Source: Spartobacteria bacterium (GTDB taxonomy: Bacteria; Verrucomicrobiota; Verrucomicrobiia; Chthoniobacterales; UBA10450). Taken from it: a DNA stretch of 64,000 nucleotides. A program made the translations under genes and the position numbers. Numbering within the stretch: position 1 is the first letter of the stretch; the number at the start of each line of letters is the position of its first letter. Below the pieces are notes generated by a model that saw only the letters and a program-made list of their open reading frames with translations, was not told where the DNA came from and searched no databases. The stretch lies in the NCBI GenBank assembly GCA_021325495.1, contig JAJPGZ010000006.1:1-64000 (forward strand), written 5' to 3'. This document shows, piece after piece, positions 8,504 to 17,995 of the stretch.

Positions 8504-9802
8504 CTATTTTTTAACGCTCTCGGTTTTCGGCGAATTCTGCTGCGCGTAAATCATCACACCTTTGAGCGCATCGATCGCGCGCAGCATCTGCGGATCTTTC
8601 GTTTTCACGAGATCAACTTCGTTAGGCGATTTCTCGCCGCTGCTGCTGCGCGTCGTAAAAAGCGTGCGCTCCTGTTCCGGAGTCATCGCGACGCGAATGT
8701 TCGGCGCGACACCGTTGCCGTGAATGACCTGTTTGCTCGGCGTGTAATATTTCGCGGTTGTAAATCGCAGCGCCGAACCGTCGGGTAATTGCAGAACGTT
8801 TTGCACCGAGCCTTTTCCAAAGGTGGTTTCGCCGACGAGAATGGCGCGCTTCAAATCTTTTAGCGCACCTGCGACGATCTCCGCGCCGCTCGCGCTGCCT
8901 TCATTAATCAGAAGCGCCATCGGAAAATCGGGCCGCTGTTTCGTGGTCGATGGCGTGGAGTAATCGCGCTGCTGCGATGTTGTTCGTCCCTGGGTCGAAA
9001 CGACTTTCGTGTTCGGCGGCAAAAACTGCGCGCAGACATCGACCGCGCTATTCAAGAGACCGCCCGGATTGTTGCGAAGATCGACAATCAACCCTTGCAT
9101 CCCCTGCTTCTGCAATTCGTCGAGCGCCTTCGCGAGTTCGTCCGCCGTCGGCTCGTTGAATTGAATCAAACGCACATACGCAATCTTGAACGGACCGGTG
9201 AGCTCGGTCTCGAGCACGTGCGCGTTTTTCACGCTCTGCACTTTTATCTCCACCCGCTCGAGCGTGTAATCCTTCACTTCTTTGGTGGACGGCCGCAGCA
9301 ATGTCAGCGTCACCTTTTGCCCGGGCGCGCCGCGCAGAAGACTCATCGCGTCCTGCAAATCCATCCGGTCGGTGGCGGAGCCGTTGATTTTCAAAATCTG
9401 ATCGCCCGACAATATCCCGGCCTTGGCCGCGGGCGTGTCTTCCATCGGACTAACGACCGTGGGCAACCCATTCTTCATCGACACTTCGATGCCGAGGCCG
9501 TTGAAGCGGCTGCGGGTGTCATCCTGCATCTCGCGAAAATCATTCGCGTCCATGTATTGGCTGTGCGGATCGAGCGACGAGAGCATGCCTTTCATCGCGC
9601 CTGTGATCAGGTCGTGATAGCTGGTTTTGTTTCCGTCCACATAATCCTGACGCAACAATTGGATCGCCTTGGCGAAGATCGCGATCTGCGAATAGCCGTC
9701 GTCTTCCTGCTGCTCGTTAGGCGCAGAATAGGCGTGCAAGCCGAAAGCGAAAACGAGCAGGAGCAAAAACCCGCCGGTGGTCAGGAGGAGGCGATGTTTC
9801 AT
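8504..9802 (-). CDS. ctpA: S41-family C-terminal processing peptidase
   Basis: The 432-residue protein starts with a hydrophobic membrane/signal segment (MKHRLLLTTGGFLLLLVFAF). A PDZ domain follows at about 95-180 (GLGIEVSMKNGLPTVVSP). The S41 catalytic domain contains the nucleophile serine in NEGSASGAEI and the lysine in TFGKGSVQ, the Ser/Lys dyad of tail-specific proteases. It acts in the periplasm on the C-termini of envelope proteins. I chose the ATG at 9802 over upstream in-frame codons because it begins the export signal. It leads tsaD in an apparent operon. Confidence 0.93.
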   Translation of the reverse strand: MKHRLLLTTGGFLLLLVFAFGLHAYSAPNEQQEDDGYSQIAIFAKAIQLLRQDYVDGNKTSYHDLITGAMKGMLSSLDPHSQYMDANDFREMQDDTRSRFNGLGIEVSMKNGLPTVVSPMEDTPAAKAGILSGDQILKINGSATDRMDLQDAMSLLRGAPGQKVTLTLLRPSTKEVKDYTLERVEIKVQSVKNAHVLETELTGPFKIAYVRLIQFNEPTADELAKALDELQKQGMQGLIVDLRNNPGGLLNSAVDVCAQFLPPNTKVVSTQGRTTSQQRDYSTPSTTKQRPDFPMALLINEGSASGAEIVAGALKDLKRAILVGETTFGKGSVQNVLQLPDGSALRFTTAKYYTPSKQVIHGNGVAPNIRVAMTPEQERTLFTTRSSSGEKSPNEVDLVKTKDPQMLRAIDALKGVMIYAQQNSPKTESVKK

Positions 9803-9865
9803 TGGTGAACGCAAAACATTGCTCAACGCGCCTTTTTTAGCAAAGGTGCAACGCATCACGCCGAA

Positions 9866-11626
9866 ATGAAGATGTCGATCTTGCGTTGCGTCGTCCTGTT
9901 GCTTGCGCCGTTGTCGATCTTCGCGGCGCAAACGCAGGACGCCGATTACGAAGCCGTCGCCGAGGAATACATCAAAGGTTACCTCGCTGCCCGGCCCATG
10001 CTCGGGACGTCGTTAGGCCTGCACGAATACGACGGGAAGGTGAGCGATTACAGCCGGCTCGCGCTCGATGCGGAATTATCGCGACTGCGCCGTTTCGATA
10101 ATCGCCTGAGTTTGTTCGACGCCGGAAAATTGAGTCAGCGGCAGTCGATCGATCTGCGCACTTTGCAGGCGGCGATCAAGAACGAGCTCTTTCAGCGGGT
10201 GGACATGTCGATCTTCGAACGTAACCCGATGGTTTACGCGCGCGCGGCCGACGTGAACGTTTATCTCAAGCGCAATTTCGCCGCGCTCGAAGACCGCGTG
10301 CACAGCATCGTGCTGATCGAGCAGCAGGTGCCGAACATCCTGATCGCAGCAAAAACGAATTTGAATCCGGTTTTGCCGAAACCGTACGTCGAGCTTGCTA
10401 TTCAAATCGCGAAAGGCGCGGCGGATTTTTTGCGCAAGGATTTGGTGGAAGCGACGAAAGATTTAAAGGACGACCGCATTAAGGCGGACCTGACTGAGTC
10501 GAATCGGCGCGCGGCTGCGGCCTTGAGTGAATACGCGACCTGGCTCGAGCGCGAACGTTTGCCGAATGCTTCGCCCGATTTCGCGGTCGGTGAAGAAAAA
10601 TTCCGCCGGCTGCTGAAGGAAACGGAACTTGTCGATCTTGCGCCGGACCAGCTGCTCGAGATCGGCCTAACGGAATTGAAGAAGGAGCAGGAAGTGTTTG
10701 CGGCCGCGGCCAGGATTATAGATCCGAACAAATCGGCCATCGATGTTTACAAGGAGATTCAAAAGGAACATCCCACGTCGGAGAATTTGATTCCGGAGAT
10801 CGGGATCACGCTGGAAAGCGTGCGGAAATTTTTGATCGCGAAAAAATTGGTGACGATTCCATCGGAAGTGCGGCCGCAAGTAAAGGAGACGCCGCAATAT
10901 CGCCGCGCGACTTCGTTTGCGTCGATGGATACGCCGGGCGCATTCGAGAAGCGCGCGACGGAAGCGTACTACTATGTGACGCCACCCGAGGCGGAATGGC
11001 CCGACAAACAAAAAGAGGAATGGCTGACCTCGTTTAATTACTACACGTCGGACGTTGTTTCGATCCACGAAGTTTATCCCGGGCATTACGTTCAGTTTTT
11101 GCGACTGCACGCTTCGCCCGCGAGCAAAGTGGAGAAGGTTTTCTCCAGTTACGCGTTTGTCGAAGGCTGGGCGCACTACTGCGAGAAGATGATGGTGGAT
11201 GAAGGATTTGGTGCGGCGCCGGAAAAAAATGCGACCGAGAACGACACCAAACGCGCGGCGAAATATCGGATGGCGCAAGCAGACGAAGCGATGCTGCGGC
11301 TTTGTCGTTTGTGCGCGTCGATCAAAATGCACACGCAGAATATGAGCGTGGCCGACGCGACGAAATTTTTTCAGGAGAATTGCTACTACGAAGAGAAGCC
11401 GGCGCGAGCCGAAGCGATGCGCGGCACGTTCGATCCAGGTTACATGAATTACACGTTAGGCAAATTGCAGATCCTGAAATTGCGCGAGGACTACAAGGCG
11501 CAACAAGGCTCCGAGTTTTCGCTGCTGAAATTTCACAACGAACTAACGAATCACGGCATGCCGCCGATTCGCCTGCTCCGCGAGCTCATGCTCAAGGACA
11601 AGGCGAAATGGGACGCGGTCTTGTGA
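9866..11626 (+). CDS. DUF885-family predicted zinc metallopeptidase
   Basis: The 586-residue secreted protein has a signal peptide, MKMSILRCVVLLLAPLSIFA. The DUF885 domain carries the metal motif HEVYPGHYVQF near residue 399, which fits HExxxGH, with a downstream FVEGWAHYCEKMM. Family members are uncharacterised or peptidase-like; substrate unknown. Two copies of the dispersed 10-mer encode part of the signal peptide (MSIL and LSIF), and two more lie at residues 114-117 and 255-258. A further copy sits 10 bp after the stop. It is divergent from the protease at 9802. Confidence 0.88.
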   Translation: MKMSILRCVVLLLAPLSIFAAQTQDADYEAVAEEYIKGYLAARPMLGTSLGLHEYDGKVSDYSRLALDAELSRLRRFDNRLSLFDAGKLSQRQSIDLRTLQAAIKNELFQRVDMSIFERNPMVYARAADVNVYLKRNFAALEDRVHSIVLIEQQVPNILIAAKTNLNPVLPKPYVELAIQIAKGAADFLRKDLVEATKDLKDDRIKADLTESNRRAAAALSEYATWLERERLPNASPDFAVGEEKFRRLLKETELVDLAPDQLLEIGLTELKKEQEVFAAAARIIDPNKSAIDVYKEIQKEHPTSENLIPEIGITLESVRKFLIAKKLVTIPSEVRPQVKETPQYRRATSFASMDTPGAFEKRATEAYYYVTPPEAEWPDKQKEEWLTSFNYYTSDVVSIHEVYPGHYVQFLRLHASPASKVEKVFSSYAFVEGWAHYCEKMMVDEGFGAAPEKNATENDTKRAAKYRMAQADEAMLRLCRLCASIKMHTQNMSVADATKFFQENCYYEEKPARAEAMRGTFDPGYMNYTLGKLQILKLREDYKAQQGSEFSLLKFHNELTNHGMPPIRLLRELMLKDKAKWDAVL

Positions 11627-11656
11627 AATAGCGATTGTCGATCTTGCGCGCTCAGA

Positions 11657-12355
11657 TCACCACGGAATTTCTTGTCGATCTTTCACAAATTTCCCGGTGA
11701 GCGATTGCGGCGCGTCGAGCGCCAGCCAGACGATCGTGTCGGCGCCTTCCTGAACAGTCCGCTCCGCCATCGGTCCGCCCATTCGCGTTTTTACCCAACC
11801 GGGTGAAGCGGAATTGACCGCGAAACTTGGCAGCGCGTGCGCGAGCTGGACCGTGATTCCGTTGAGCGCGGTTTTGGAAACGCAATATCCCGGCGACCAA
11901 CCTTTGCGCGTGGGGCGTTGAAGTTGGCCGCCGCCGCTCGAGACGTTGATGATGCGCGGCTCGGGGCTGTCGGAAAGCATCGGCAAAAACGCGCGCACCA
12001 TGCGCAACGGCCCGATTGCATTCGTCTCAAACGTTGTTCGCAGCACTTCATCGGTGATGAGGAAAATGCGATGATCGGAGCCGAGCATCATGATCGCGGC
12101 ATTGTTGACCAGGACATCGAGACGATCGGTAAGCTTGTCGAACTCGCGCGCGGCCTTTTCCACACTCGCTTCACTGGCGATGTCGATCTCGAGAAAGGTC
12201 GCTTTCCCACCGCCTTGCACGATTGCATCGGCGGCCTCGCGGCCACCTGCGACATTGCGCGCGCCGATGAACACGTGACAGCCGCGGCCCGCAAGTTGAG
12301 CGGCGACTTCGCGACCGATGCCGCGGTTGGCGCCGGTCACCAGCACCGTCTTCAT
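11657..12355 (-). CDS. Short-chain dehydrogenase/reductase
   Basis: The 232-residue protein is a classical SDR. The nucleotide motif TGANRGIG lies at residues 7-14, NNAAIMM near 87, and the catalytic serine in NVSSGGG. The YxxxK pair is in GYCVSKTALNG. It is an NAD(P)-dependent oxidoreductase; substrate unknown. Its start overlaps the stop of the HtrA-like gene by 4 bp (ATGA), so the two are translationally coupled. A 10-mer copy encodes KDRQ near the C-terminus. Confidence 0.9.
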   Translation of the reverse strand: MKTVLVTGANRGIGREVAAQLAGRGCHVFIGARNVAGGREAADAIVQGGGKATFLEIDIASEASVEKAAREFDKLTDRLDVLVNNAAIMMLGSDHRIFLITDEVLRTTFETNAIGPLRMVRAFLPMLSDSPEPRIINVSSGGGQLQRPTRKGWSPGYCVSKTALNGITVQLAHALPSFAVNSASPGWVKTRMGGPMAERTVQEGADTIVWLALDAPQSLTGKFVKDRQEIPW

Positions 12356-13359
12356 TTTTTGCCTAACGAGGGCAGCTCACGCGGCGTTACCATCGTGAAA
12401 AGCTTTTCCGTTCCGCGCAGATACATCAATGGCGAAGTCACGCCGATTTCGTCGCCGACTAAACGTTTGTGCAGATCGTCAATGGTCGCGACGGCGTGTC
12501 CTTTGAAGCCGATGATGATGTCGCCTTTGCGCAAGCCCGCAATCGCCGCCGGTCCGCCCGCTTCGACGTCGGCCACGAGCACACCGTGATTCTTCTCCAG
12601 TTTATGAAATCGGACTACGCGGGGATGCAACGGCACGTTTTGTCCGGCGACGCCGATGGAGCTGCGACGAATTCCGCCGTGACGAATGAGCCAGCCGGCG
12701 ACCAGATGCGCGGTGTTGCTCGCGATTGCGAAACAAATTCCCTGCGCGGGCAAAATCACGGCCGTATTCACGCCGATGACTTCGCCGGCGCTGTTGACCA
12801 GCGGGCCGCCGGAGTTTCCGGGGTTCAACGCGGCATCGGTTTGAATAATGTCGTCGAGCAATCGGCCGGATTCGGCGCGCATCGACCGGCCGAGCGCGCT
12901 GACGATGCCGCTGGTGACGGTTTGTTGAAAGCCATACGGACTGCCGATCGCGACCGCGATTTGGCCGACGCGAATCTTTGAGGAATCGGCCAAGCGCACG
13001 TGCTGCAAATCCGGCGCGTCGATTCGAATCACGCCAAGATCTGTATAGGGATCGCTGCCGATGAGCTGCGCGGGATAAACGCGCGCGTCGTGCAATGTGA
13101 CTTCCAATTCACGCGCGCCCCGCACGACGTGGCTGTTCGTTAGGATAAATCCGTCATGCGCGATGATAAATCCGGAGCCGCCGCCCTGGCCGCGTTCGCC
13201 GCTCACGCGGATATTCACCACGCTCGGCGCGACCCGATTCACCACCGCCGCGATCGTGCGCGAGTAGCTATCGAGAAGTAGTTCGTCATCGCCGCTCGCG
13301 ACGGCGGAAGATGAACCGGCATCCACGTCGGTGCCGATGAGAGCAAATTGACCTGTCAT
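12352..13359 (-). CDS. HtrA/DegP-like trypsin-fold serine protease with PDZ domain
   Basis: The 335-residue protein has a full catalytic triad: histidine in LTNSHVV, aspartate in DPYTDLGVI and serine in NPGNSGGPL. A C-terminal PDZ domain follows (about 240-325, GVLVADVEAGGPAAIAG). HtrA proteases normally work in the periplasm, yet I see no signal peptide or membrane anchor at this start, and no better upstream start exists. It may act in the cytoplasm. It contains no copy of the dispersed 10-mer. It is coupled to the downstream SDR by a 4-bp overlap. Confidence 0.85.
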   Translation of the reverse strand: MTGQFALIGTDVDAGSSSAVASGDDELLLDSYSRTIAAVVNRVAPSVVNIRVSGERGQGGGSGFIIAHDGFILTNSHVVRGARELEVTLHDARVYPAQLIGSDPYTDLGVIRIDAPDLQHVRLADSSKIRVGQIAVAIGSPYGFQQTVTSGIVSALGRSMRAESGRLLDDIIQTDAALNPGNSGGPLVNSAGEVIGVNTAVILPAQGICFAIASNTAHLVAGWLIRHGGIRRSSIGVAGQNVPLHPRVVRFHKLEKNHGVLVADVEAGGPAAIAGLRKGDIIIGFKGHAVATIDDLHKRLVGDEIGVTSPLMYLRGTEKLFTMVTPRELPSLGKK

Positions 13360-13428
13360 ACGAATATTGTCGGCCGTTGGTGCGCAATTTCCAATTCCGC
13401 CGCATCCCCCGAAAGGAAGATGTCGATC

Positions 13429-14721
13429 TTACGAGTCGTCGCCGGCCGGCTCGGGAATGAAATCCTTCAACAGGACTTTTGCGTCCGCCGGCGGCAATTC
13501 TTCCACGTTGCGCAATTTCTTTTCGATCGTGCGCGATTTGCGCGCGGCGTCTTCCATCGTACTCGAGGCTTGATCGAGTTTCTTTTTCACGCCATCGAGC
13601 AAGTCGCCGAATTTTCCGAACTCGGCTTTTACCGCGCTGAGCAATTGCCACACTTCACTCGAGCGTTTCTGGATCGTGAGCGAACGAAATCCCATCTGGA
13701 GCGAGTTGAGCAGCGCCGCCAGCGTCGTCGGTCCGGCGATCATGACGCGACAATCGCGCTGGATCATTTCGAACAATCCGCGCCGTCGCAGCATCTCCGC
13801 ATACAATCCTTCCGTCGGCAAAAACATGATGCCGAAGTCGGTCGTCTTTGGCGGACGAATATATTTCGCGCAAATCTCCTTCGCCGAATCGCGCAGGCGG
13901 TTGCCTAACATCTTCGCCGCAAATTCCGCTGCGTCGACATCACCCTTCTCCTGCGCCTCGACCAGGCGCTGGTAATCTTCCGTCGGAAATTTCGCGTCGA
14001 TCGGCAACCAGACGACGTCGCCGTTTCCATTTCCCTTTCCCGGCAGCTTGATCGCGAAGTCAACCATTTCTCCACTCGCTTTATCGACTTTGACGCGACG
14101 CTCGAATTGATCGTTGGTCAGAATTTGTTCGAGCAATTTCTCGAGTTGAATCTCACCCCAATGCCCGCGCGCCGTCACGTTGCTGAGCACGCGCTTCAAA
14201 TCGCCCACGCCCATGGCGAGCGTTTTCATTTCGCCGGAAACTTCAAAAACGCGCGCGAGTCCGTCGCTCACTTGCTTGAATGATTCGCCGAGCCGCTTCT
14301 CCAAAGTCCCCTGCAATTTTTCGTCCACCGTCGTCCGCATCTTCTCGAGTTGCTTCGAGTTGTCGTCCTGCAATTGCTTCAAGCGAAGATCGACAATCGA
14401 TCGCAGCGACTCGAGTCGCTGTTCGTTAGACTCGGTCAGCTTCGAAGTCTGCGTCGAGAAAGTGTCGCTGAATCCCATGAACGCCGCGCGCAACTCCTCG
14501 CGTTGCACTTTGGCCGCGTGCGCGTTTTCCTGCCGCGCCCGCACCATCTCTTCGCGTAACATCCGCTCCTCGCGTTCCTGCACGCCTTCGAGAATTTCGA
14601 TTTTCTTTATCAGGATCTCATCCGGCGTTTCGCGCGGCCGTTTCAGGAGGAGAATGAGTGCGCCAACGAGTCCGCCGCTGACGAATCCGATGATGACCAT
14701 GTAAAGCGTCATCGAATTCAT
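13429..14721 (-). CDS. rmuC: RmuC-family DNA recombination protein
   Basis: The 430-residue protein has an N-terminal membrane helix (about 4-24) followed by a long coiled-coil stretch (about 40-150). The RmuC domain covers about 160-400, with LSNVTARGHWGEIQLEKLLE and FLPTEGLYAEMLRR. RmuC limits DNA inversions between short inverted repeats and has a nuclease-like fold. This is worth noting in a genome full of short inverted words. The TAA stop overlaps a 10-mer copy. Initiation could instead be at MTLYM three codons later. Confidence 0.92.
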   Translation of the reverse strand: MNSMTLYMVIIGFVSGGLVGALILLLKRPRETPDEILIKKIEILEGVQEREERMLREEMVRARQENAHAAKVQREELRAAFMGFSDTFSTQTSKLTESNEQRLESLRSIVDLRLKQLQDDNSKQLEKMRTTVDEKLQGTLEKRLGESFKQVSDGLARVFEVSGEMKTLAMGVGDLKRVLSNVTARGHWGEIQLEKLLEQILTNDQFERRVKVDKASGEMVDFAIKLPGKGNGNGDVVWLPIDAKFPTEDYQRLVEAQEKGDVDAAEFAAKMLGNRLRDSAKEICAKYIRPPKTTDFGIMFLPTEGLYAEMLRRRGLFEMIQRDCRVMIAGPTTLAALLNSLQMGFRSLTIQKRSSEVWQLLSAVKAEFGKFGDLLDGVKKKLDQASSTMEDAARKSRTIEKKLRNVEELPPADAKVLLKDFIPEPAGDDS

Positions 14722-14802
14722 TGACGGGCTGAATAACCGAAGAAAAACGTAATTTCAAGCGAGATATTGTGGAGGTGGCGGGCCCCGGCCCCAAGATATT
14801 GA

Positions 14803-16695
14803 TTAAAAGCGGATCTTTACCCCGCCGAAAACCGCGCGGCCGAGCGCGGGAAAGCCGAACACTTCGGAGTAATGCTCGTTCGTCAGATTGTCGATCCGGC
14901 CGAAGATCGACATGTGATTGTTGATCTCGTACTCGGCGGCGAAGTTGACGAAGTTGTAGTCCTCGATGTCGAAATTCGGGCCGAAGAAGTTTCGATTTAA
15001 TTCTTCGCGCGCGTTGACCCACTTCGCTTCGAGCGTCGTGCGCAGTTTCTTGCACCAAAGATACGACGCCGAAATGTAAACTTCATTGCGCGGCCGGCGC
15101 GGCAAGCGCGAGCCCGCCGGCGCGCCCACATCGGCCGACGATGTTTTCTCCGCGTCCAAATAGGTGTAACTCGCGCTCAGTGTAAGATCGACAATCGGAT
15201 TCGCGCGCAGCTCCGTTTCTATTCCCTGCGTTCGGGCCGAGCCGAGATTGAGCGTGTTAAACAATCCGTTGAAGCCGATCAGATTCGTTAGGTCATTATG
15301 GAAATAAGTCGCCCCGGCCGTGATCCGTTTATTCCAAAAGCGTTGCTCGACGCCCGCATCCCAGCCGAAACATTTCTCCGGCCGCAGCGGGTCGGATTGA
15401 TTCTGACGAAAGATCACGTCCTGCGAGCTCGGCGGACTGAATCCGGTCGCGACGCTCGCGTGCAACGTCGTGTCTGTCTTGTCGATCTTGTAACTGCCCG
15501 CGAAACGATACGTCCAAATCTCGCCGTATTGATTGAATTGCGTGTAGCGACCGCCGCCGACCAAAATGAGATTGTCGATCTTAGTGGTCGCTTCCGCGAA
15601 GACCGCCCATTGTTCCGGATGATCGCTGACGAACGTGGGCTGATGTCCGAAAGTTTGGCTAACGAACGGCCGCTCCTGTCCTGCGTTCGTCGCCGTGTAG
15701 AACGCGCCTGATGTAATCGTTAGCCACGAAGTCGGCCTCAGATCGTTTTGATAATCGACCGTCGTTCGGGCGAACAACGCGCGCGTCGCGCCGAGAAATC
15801 CATCCTGATTCGGATCATTCAATTGCCGCTCGTGATCGTAACTAAAAATAAATTTGTGCTCCCACCAATCGGTCACGCGAAGATCGACATGTGGCGCCAC
15901 CAGCCATTTCTCGGTCAAAAAATTGTCGATCGGCCGCGGATTGAAAATGGTGTTCGGATTTCCGGTGTCGCTGTCCGAGTACATCAGCAGCGCGCTAAAT
16001 CGCAGTCGCTCGTCGGGCGTGAAGCCGATGTTCGCGATCGTGGCGCTATTCCGATATTGATTGTTAGGCCGCGCGTTATCGGTGTCGCGCCGGCTAGCGC
16101 CGATCGAGTAATCGAACATGTCGATCTTGCCGTCGCTTTGCAGCGTTTCGCGAAATGTGTCGTACGATCCGCCTTCGCCGCTGAACGTGGCTTTGGGCGT
16201 TCCGTCGCCTTGTTTGCTAAAGAGTTGAATGACGCCTGCGAGAGCGCGCGGTCCGTAGATCGTGCTCTGCGGTCCACGCGCAACTTCGATGCGATCGATA
16301 TCATCGACGGTCAGGTTCGCGAAATCGAACGCGCCTTGCAGTCCCTGATTGATCGGGACGCCATCGAGCAGGATCTGCGTGTGTTCGCTTCGCAATCCGC
16401 GCGTGAAGACCGACGTGAGTTGACCGGCAGTCCCGGTTTGGACGACGGACAATCCTGGAACCTGGCGCAACGAATCGCTCACGCGCTCCGTTTGTTTGAT
16501 GTCGAAGTCCCGCGCGTCGATCACGCTCACGCTCGCGGGCGATTGATCGAGCGGGATGTCCGTGCGCGTGGCCGAAACGACGACGCGTTCGGCTTCGGTG
16601 ACGTTATCGTCAGATGAAGATGTCGATCTTACGGCGTCCTGCGCATGCAGGGCCGATCCTGTCAGGATCAATAAACATAATGGGCGAATTCGCAT
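14803..16695 (-). CDS. TonB-dependent outer-membrane receptor, BtuB-like
   Basis: The 630-residue protein has a signal peptide ending in LHAQ and a TonB-box-like segment (AERVVVSATRT). The plug domain covers about 50-160 (LDGVPINQGLQGAFDF, EVARGPQSTIYG). A 22-strand barrel ends in the terminal phenylalanine KIRF. The cobalamin riboswitch in its leader makes vitamin B12 or a corrinoid the likely ligand. No BtuF, BtuCD or other B12 genes are adjacent. Seven copies of the dispersed 10-mer lie within the gene, the one at 16621 directly after the signal peptide (AVRSTSS). Confidence 0.93.
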   Translation of the reverse strand: MRIRPLCLLILTGSALHAQDAVRSTSSSDDNVTEAERVVVSATRTDIPLDQSPASVSVIDARDFDIKQTERVSDSLRQVPGLSVVQTGTAGQLTSVFTRGLRSEHTQILLDGVPINQGLQGAFDFANLTVDDIDRIEVARGPQSTIYGPRALAGVIQLFSKQGDGTPKATFSGEGGSYDTFRETLQSDGKIDMFDYSIGASRRDTDNARPNNQYRNSATIANIGFTPDERLRFSALLMYSDSDTGNPNTIFNPRPIDNFLTEKWLVAPHVDLRVTDWWEHKFIFSYDHERQLNDPNQDGFLGATRALFARTTVDYQNDLRPTSWLTITSGAFYTATNAGQERPFVSQTFGHQPTFVSDHPEQWAVFAEATTKIDNLILVGGGRYTQFNQYGEIWTYRFAGSYKIDKTDTTLHASVATGFSPPSSQDVIFRQNQSDPLRPEKCFGWDAGVEQRFWNKRITAGATYFHNDLTNLIGFNGLFNTLNLGSARTQGIETELRANPIVDLTLSASYTYLDAEKTSSADVGAPAGSRLPRRPRNEVYISASYLWCKKLRTTLEAKWVNAREELNRNFFGPNFDIEDYNFVNFAAEYEINNHMSIFGRIDNLTNEHYSEVFGFPALGRAVFGGVKIRF

Positions 16696-16703
16696 AACAA
16701 GTT

Positions 16704-16724
16704 ACCTCCAACTCCGAGAGTCGG
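16704..16724 (-). promoter_or_regulatory. Hairpin that can mask the receptor's ribosome binding site
   Basis: The Shine-Dalgarno GGAGGT is at 16704-16709 on the minus strand, 8 bases before the ATG at 16695. A 7-bp stem formed by CCGACTC and GAGTTGG (16708-16724, including two G-U pairs) overlaps its first two bases. This could be the translational output of the riboswitch upstream. Confidence 0.45.
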
Positions 16725-16804
16725 ACGTACTCGCTCAGCGGATTCGCCCAGCTCTCATTCTTCTTTTTGCGAAGAAGTTTTTTCGTAGCGCGCACTCACG
16801 CGCA

Positions 16805-16960
16805 CGAATGAGGTGGCAGCGGTCGAATATTCTGGCTCCTGGCTTAACCTTTCTCTCGCCTTCACCCCCGCCGTGGCGGGGATTGGCTCTTGAGAGATCG
16901 TATCCAGTTACAGCAGCGCAACTGCTCCGGGTTCTCACCGGATTTCTCGCGTCGCTCCAC
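16805..16960 (-). promoter_or_regulatory. Cobalamin (B12) riboswitch
   Basis: On the minus strand the leader of the TonB-dependent receptor contains GGTGAGAACCCGG (16927-16939). GCGCTGCTGTAACTGG and then a GC-rich hairpin CCCCGCC/GGCGGGG follow. The conserved B12 box appears as AAGCCAGGAGCCAGA (16831-16845), and GCTGCCACCTC lies after it. The order and spacing match the Rfam-type cobalamin riboswitch, although the box departs slightly from AGCCAGGAGACC. The expected effect is repression of the receptor when the cofactor is abundant. The boundaries are approximate. Confidence 0.85.
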
Positions 16961-17037
16961 ACTTTCTTTAGCTCGCAAAGAACTAAGATCGACAACTACC
17001 CGCTTGCGATTCGCGGCTCAAGATTTATTTAGCTGAC

Positions 17038-17979
17038 GTGGCTGCGCGCGATTCGAATCCTAACTACGTCATAACCGGCGGCGCCGGCTTCATCGGCTCG
17101 AATCTTACGCTCGGGTTACAGGAAAAATTTCCAAACGCGCGCCTGACCGTGATCGACGATTTCCGTTCTGGCGATTTCAAGAATCTCGTCGGCTACAGAG
17201 GCGATTTCGTCGCGCAGGATTTGGCGAAGCTCGATTGGCGGGAGCAATTCGGCGACGAAAAATTCGACGCCATCTTTCATCTCGCGTCCATCACCGACAC
17301 CACGAACCACGATCAGTTCGAGCAGACGCACGCCAACGTCGAAAGCTTTCGCCGTATTTTAAATTTCGCCAAGCCTAACAAGACCCGGATCGTTTACGCC
17401 TCTTCGGCGTCGATCTACGGTGCGGCCAAGGAAGCCAGCGTCGAGAACAATGGCGCCGCGCCGGCGAACATCTACGCTTTTTCGAAAGCGATCATGGACA
17501 ACATCGCAACGCGCGAAGCGAAGGAGGATCCAAATTGGATCATCGTTGGCCTGCGATACTTCAATGTTTATGGCCCGCGTGAAGCGCACAAAGGCGTTCC
17601 CGCGTCGATGGTTTATCATTTGTCGCGCCAGATCAAAGCGGGAAAGCGGCCGCGGATTTTCAAACACGGCGAGCAGCAGCGCGACTTTGTTTACGTGAAA
17701 GACATCGTCGAGGGTACGATCGCGGCGCTGAACGCGAAAGAGAGCGGCATTTACAATCTCGGCTCCGGCTCGGCGCGTTCGTTCAATGAACTTGTCGATC
17801 TTTTGAACAAGTCGTTAGGCACAAATTTTGAGCCCGAGTATTTCGACAATCCGCACGCGCATTATCAAAACTTCACCCAGGCCGATTTATCGCGCGCGCG
17901 CAAAGCGCTCGGCTACGAGCCGCGATATCCGCTGGAAGAGGGCGTGCGCGATTACATGCAGTGGTTGTATCCCGCCTGA
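17038..17979 (+). CDS. hldD: ADP-L-glycero-D-manno-heptose-6-epimerase-like NAD-dependent epimerase
   Basis: The 313-residue extended SDR has the nucleotide motif TGGAGFIGSNL near residue 13, the serine in YASSASIYG and YxxxK in YAFSKAIMDN. FNVYGPREAHKG followed by HLSRQIKAGKRP and QQRDFVYVKD is characteristic of HldD. HldD makes the heptose precursor of lipopolysaccharide inner core. The GTG start at 17038 has no strong ribosome binding site. It lies 16 bp upstream of the next gene's ATG and may be co-transcribed with it. Two 10-mer copies flank or lie in it (16985, 17793). Confidence 0.87.
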   Translation: MAARDSNPNYVITGGAGFIGSNLTLGLQEKFPNARLTVIDDFRSGDFKNLVGYRGDFVAQDLAKLDWREQFGDEKFDAIFHLASITDTTNHDQFEQTHANVESFRRILNFAKPNKTRIVYASSASIYGAAKEASVENNGAAPANIYAFSKAIMDNIATREAKEDPNWIIVGLRYFNVYGPREAHKGVPASMVYHLSRQIKAGKRPRIFKHGEQQRDFVYVKDIVEGTIAALNAKESGIYNLGSGSARSFNELVDLLNKSLGTNFEPEYFDNPHAHYQNFTQADLSRARKALGYEPRYPLEEGVRDYMQWLYPA

Positions 17980-17995
17980 TCAATCCGCCCACCCG

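Noticed and set aside
16760-16783. Plus-strand hairpin CTTCTT/AAGAAG plus six T as a terminator
   Set aside because: It has the shape, but no plus-strand gene lies upstream; it falls in the minus-strand receptor leader, where it has no T-run.
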